Of a stretch of 15,812 nt of DNA, positions 14,443 through 15,812 are shown piece by piece; within the stretch, counting starts at the first letter, position 1; each line of letters opens with the position of its first letter. The notes below the pieces were generated by a model, which was given only the letters and a program-made list of their open reading frames with translations, was not told the DNA's origin and did not search any database. This DNA is from CAADGY01 sp035714225 (GTDB taxonomy: Bacteria > Acidobacteriota > Terriglobia > Bryobacterales > Bryobacteraceae): contig DASTMK010000218.1 of NCBI GenBank assembly GCA_035714225.1, positions 1 to 15,812 on the forward strand, in the 5' to 3' direction. Position numbers and translations under genes: made by a program.

Positions 14443-15812
14443 TTGGCTGATTTTCCGGAAACCCCGCAACCGCCAACGCCCCCGGTTCCACCTTCGGGTG
14501 GAGGCGGGCAAATCCCGCTGGGAGGGGACGGGAACCTGATTCCGATCAACATCGAAGACGAGATGCGGAGGTCTTACCTCGATTACGCGATGAGCGTGAT
14601 CGTCGGGCGTGCCTTGCCGGACATCCGGGACGGCCTCAAGCCCGTTCACCGCCGCGTTCTTTACGGTATGCACGAGATGGGGCTGCACTACAACCGGCCT
14701 ACGAGGAAGTGCGCCAAAATTACCGGCGAGGTGATGGGAAAATATCACCCGCACGGCGACGCCTCCATTTACGACACGCTTGTGCGTATGGCGCAGCCGT
14801 TTTCGATGCGTTACCCGTTGGTGGACGGTCAAGGGAACTTCGGTTCCGTCGACGGCGACCCGCCCGCGGCCATGCGATACACCGAGGCAAGACTGTCGCG
14901 CATCGCGGGCACGCTGCTCGAGGATATCGACAAGGAGACCGTCGATTTCCGGCCGAACTACGACGAAAGCGAGGTAGAGCCGGAAGTTCTGCCAACGCGT
15001 GTCCCCAATCTGCTCATCAACGGCTCGTCCGGCATCGCGGTGGGCATGGCGACCAACATACCGCCGCATAATCTGACCGAGGTCGTCAACGCCACCATCG
15101 CGCTGATCCGGAATCCGAAGACGCCGCTGCTCGAAATTCTGCAAATGGTGCCCGGTCCGGACTTCCCCACCGGAGGCTTCATTCTGGGGCGGCAGGGGAT
15201 CTTCGACGCTTTCACCAAAGGCCGCGGTTCCTTGAAGCTGCGTGCCCGGGCAGCCATCGAACATGTCACTAAAGACCGCGATGCGATCATCGTCACCGAG
15301 CTTCCATACCAGGTGAACAAGGCCCGGCTGGTGGCCGACATCGCCGCGCAGGTGAACGACAAGAAGATTGAAGGAATTTCCGATGTACGCGACGAGAGCG
15401 ACCGCGATGGCATGCGTATCGTCGTGGAACTGAAACGCGGCGAGCAGGCCGAAGTGATTCTGAATAACCTGTACAAACACACGCAGATGCAGGTTAACTT
15501 CGGCGTCATCATGTTGTCCATCGTCAATGGGCAGCCGCGCGAGCTGGGGCTGATCGACTGCATCAAACGATTCATCGATCACCGCATTGATGTGGTGCGG
15601 CGGCGCACCGATTACCTCTTGCGAAAAGCACGCGAACGCGAACACTTGTTGCTCGGCTTCAAAAAAGCGCTCGAAAACCTGGATGCCGTGATCGAGTTGA
15701 TCCGCGCTTCCAGAAATCCGAGGGAAGCCCGCGAAAGCCTGGTGACCCGGTTTGAGTTCACAGAACGGCAGGCGCAGGCGATCATCGAACTGCAACTCCA
15801 GCGGCTCACCGG
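14443..15812 (+). CDS. gyrA: DNA gyrase subunit A (3' partial)
   Basis: Type IIA topoisomerase subunit that cuts and rejoins DNA to introduce negative supercoils with GyrB. The first 456 residues are present and the window ends in the coiled-coil region. A Pro/Gly-rich tail of ~33 residues precedes LIPINIEDEMRRSYLDYAMS. Then come RALPDIRDGLKPVHRRVLYGM, the quinolone region GKYHPHGDASIYDTLVRMAQP, and AAMRYTEARL with Arg145 and catalytic Tyr146. VGMATNIPPHNL, the tower domain and RRRTDYLLRKAREREHLL follow. Ala107 sits where E. coli has Ser83; Asp111 matches Asp87. ParC is the alternative; the GyrA-box that separates them lies outside the window, but sequence similarity to single-gyrase GyrA proteins favours gyrA. 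It starts with TTG after AAGGAG and an extended -10 promoter. Confidence 0.94.
   Translation, partial: MADFPETPQPPTPPVPPSGGGGQIPLGGDGNLIPINIEDEMRRSYLDYAMSVIVGRALPDIRDGLKPVHRRVLYGMHEMGLHYNRPTRKCAKITGEVMGKYHPHGDASIYDTLVRMAQPFSMRYPLVDGQGNFGSVDGDPPAAMRYTEARLSRIAGTLLEDIDKETVDFRPNYDESEVEPEVLPTRVPNLLINGSSGIAVGMATNIPPHNLTEVVNATIALIRNPKTPLLEILQMVPGPDFPTGGFILGRQGIFDAFTKGRGSLKLRARAAIEHVTKDRDAIIVTELPYQVNKARLVADIAAQVNDKKIEGISDVRDESDRDGMRIVVELKRGEQAEVILNNLYKHTQMQVNFGVIMLSIVNGQPRELGLIDCIKRFIDHRIDVVRRRTDYLLRKAREREHLLLGFKKALENLDAVIELIRASRNPREARESLVTRFEFTERQAQAIIELQLQRLT

Noticed and set aside
14209..15795. Long open frame (528 codons) on the minus strand across gyrA
   Set aside because: It lies wholly antisense to unmistakable gyrA coding sequence, has no recognisable domain, and its composition is what third-position GC bias produces on the opposite strand.
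14443..15812. Topoisomerase IV subunit ParC instead of GyrA
   Set aside because: The N-terminal half resembles GyrA of single-gyrase bacteria; not fully excluded because the C-terminal GyrA-box is outside the window.
1..15812. Search for tRNA or rRNA genes, CRISPR arrays, transposases, integrases, defence systems or prophage genes
   Set aside because: None seen; coding density and gene types are those of core chromosome, with no sign of a recent island.

Overview
The window is ordinary-looking bacterial chromosome, GC-rich and densely coded, and most likely from an Acidobacteriota member of the Solibacter/Bryobacter type. That guess rests on the very large Oar-like TonB-dependent receptor with the family's typical junction motifs (TKSGTNDIHGSLF, GGTVGGPV, FWFFSYEGY), plus a secreted S9 peptidase and the general codon bias. 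No marker in the window fixes the species. I see no rRNA, tRNA, CRISPR array, insertion sequence, integrase or phage gene.

Layout from left to right. (1) The C-terminal ~1039 residues of an outer-membrane TonB-dependent receptor (+ strand, cut by the window start) end at a strong intrinsic terminator. (2) A leftward block transcribed rpiB, glyA, glycosyltransferase converges on the receptor. rpiB and glyA share an ATGA stop/start overlap. (3) A short divergent region carries a perfect 8-bp inverted repeat. It drives or controls rpiB leftward and the rightward pair proS plus class V aminotransferase, which overlap by 11 nt. (4) A leftward block holds a secreted S9-family prolyl oligopeptidase-like peptidase, a small membrane protein and an HD-domain hydrolase. 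The hydrolase overlaps the aminotransferase tail to tail by 9 nt. (5) A rightward short-chain dehydrogenase/reductase converges on a leftward HDOD-domain signalling protein, which has a degenerate HD-like N-terminus. (6) A DNA gyrase A subunit gene (+ strand, cut by the window end) has an extended -10 promoter, a leader hairpin, a strong Shine-Dalgarno and a TTG start.

Most of the content is housekeeping: translation (ProS), one-carbon and pentose-phosphate metabolism (GlyA, RpiB) and DNA topology (GyrA). Accessory envelope and nutrient genes (receptor, peptidase, glycosyltransferase) and two HD-superfamily proteins of unknown role sit among them. I found no convincing undescribed multi-gene system. 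The observations most worth checking are the mycobacterial-type alanine in the GyrA quinolone region, the symmetric inverted repeat between rpiB and proS, the degenerate-HD plus HDOD architecture, and the HD hydrolase paired with a small membrane protein.
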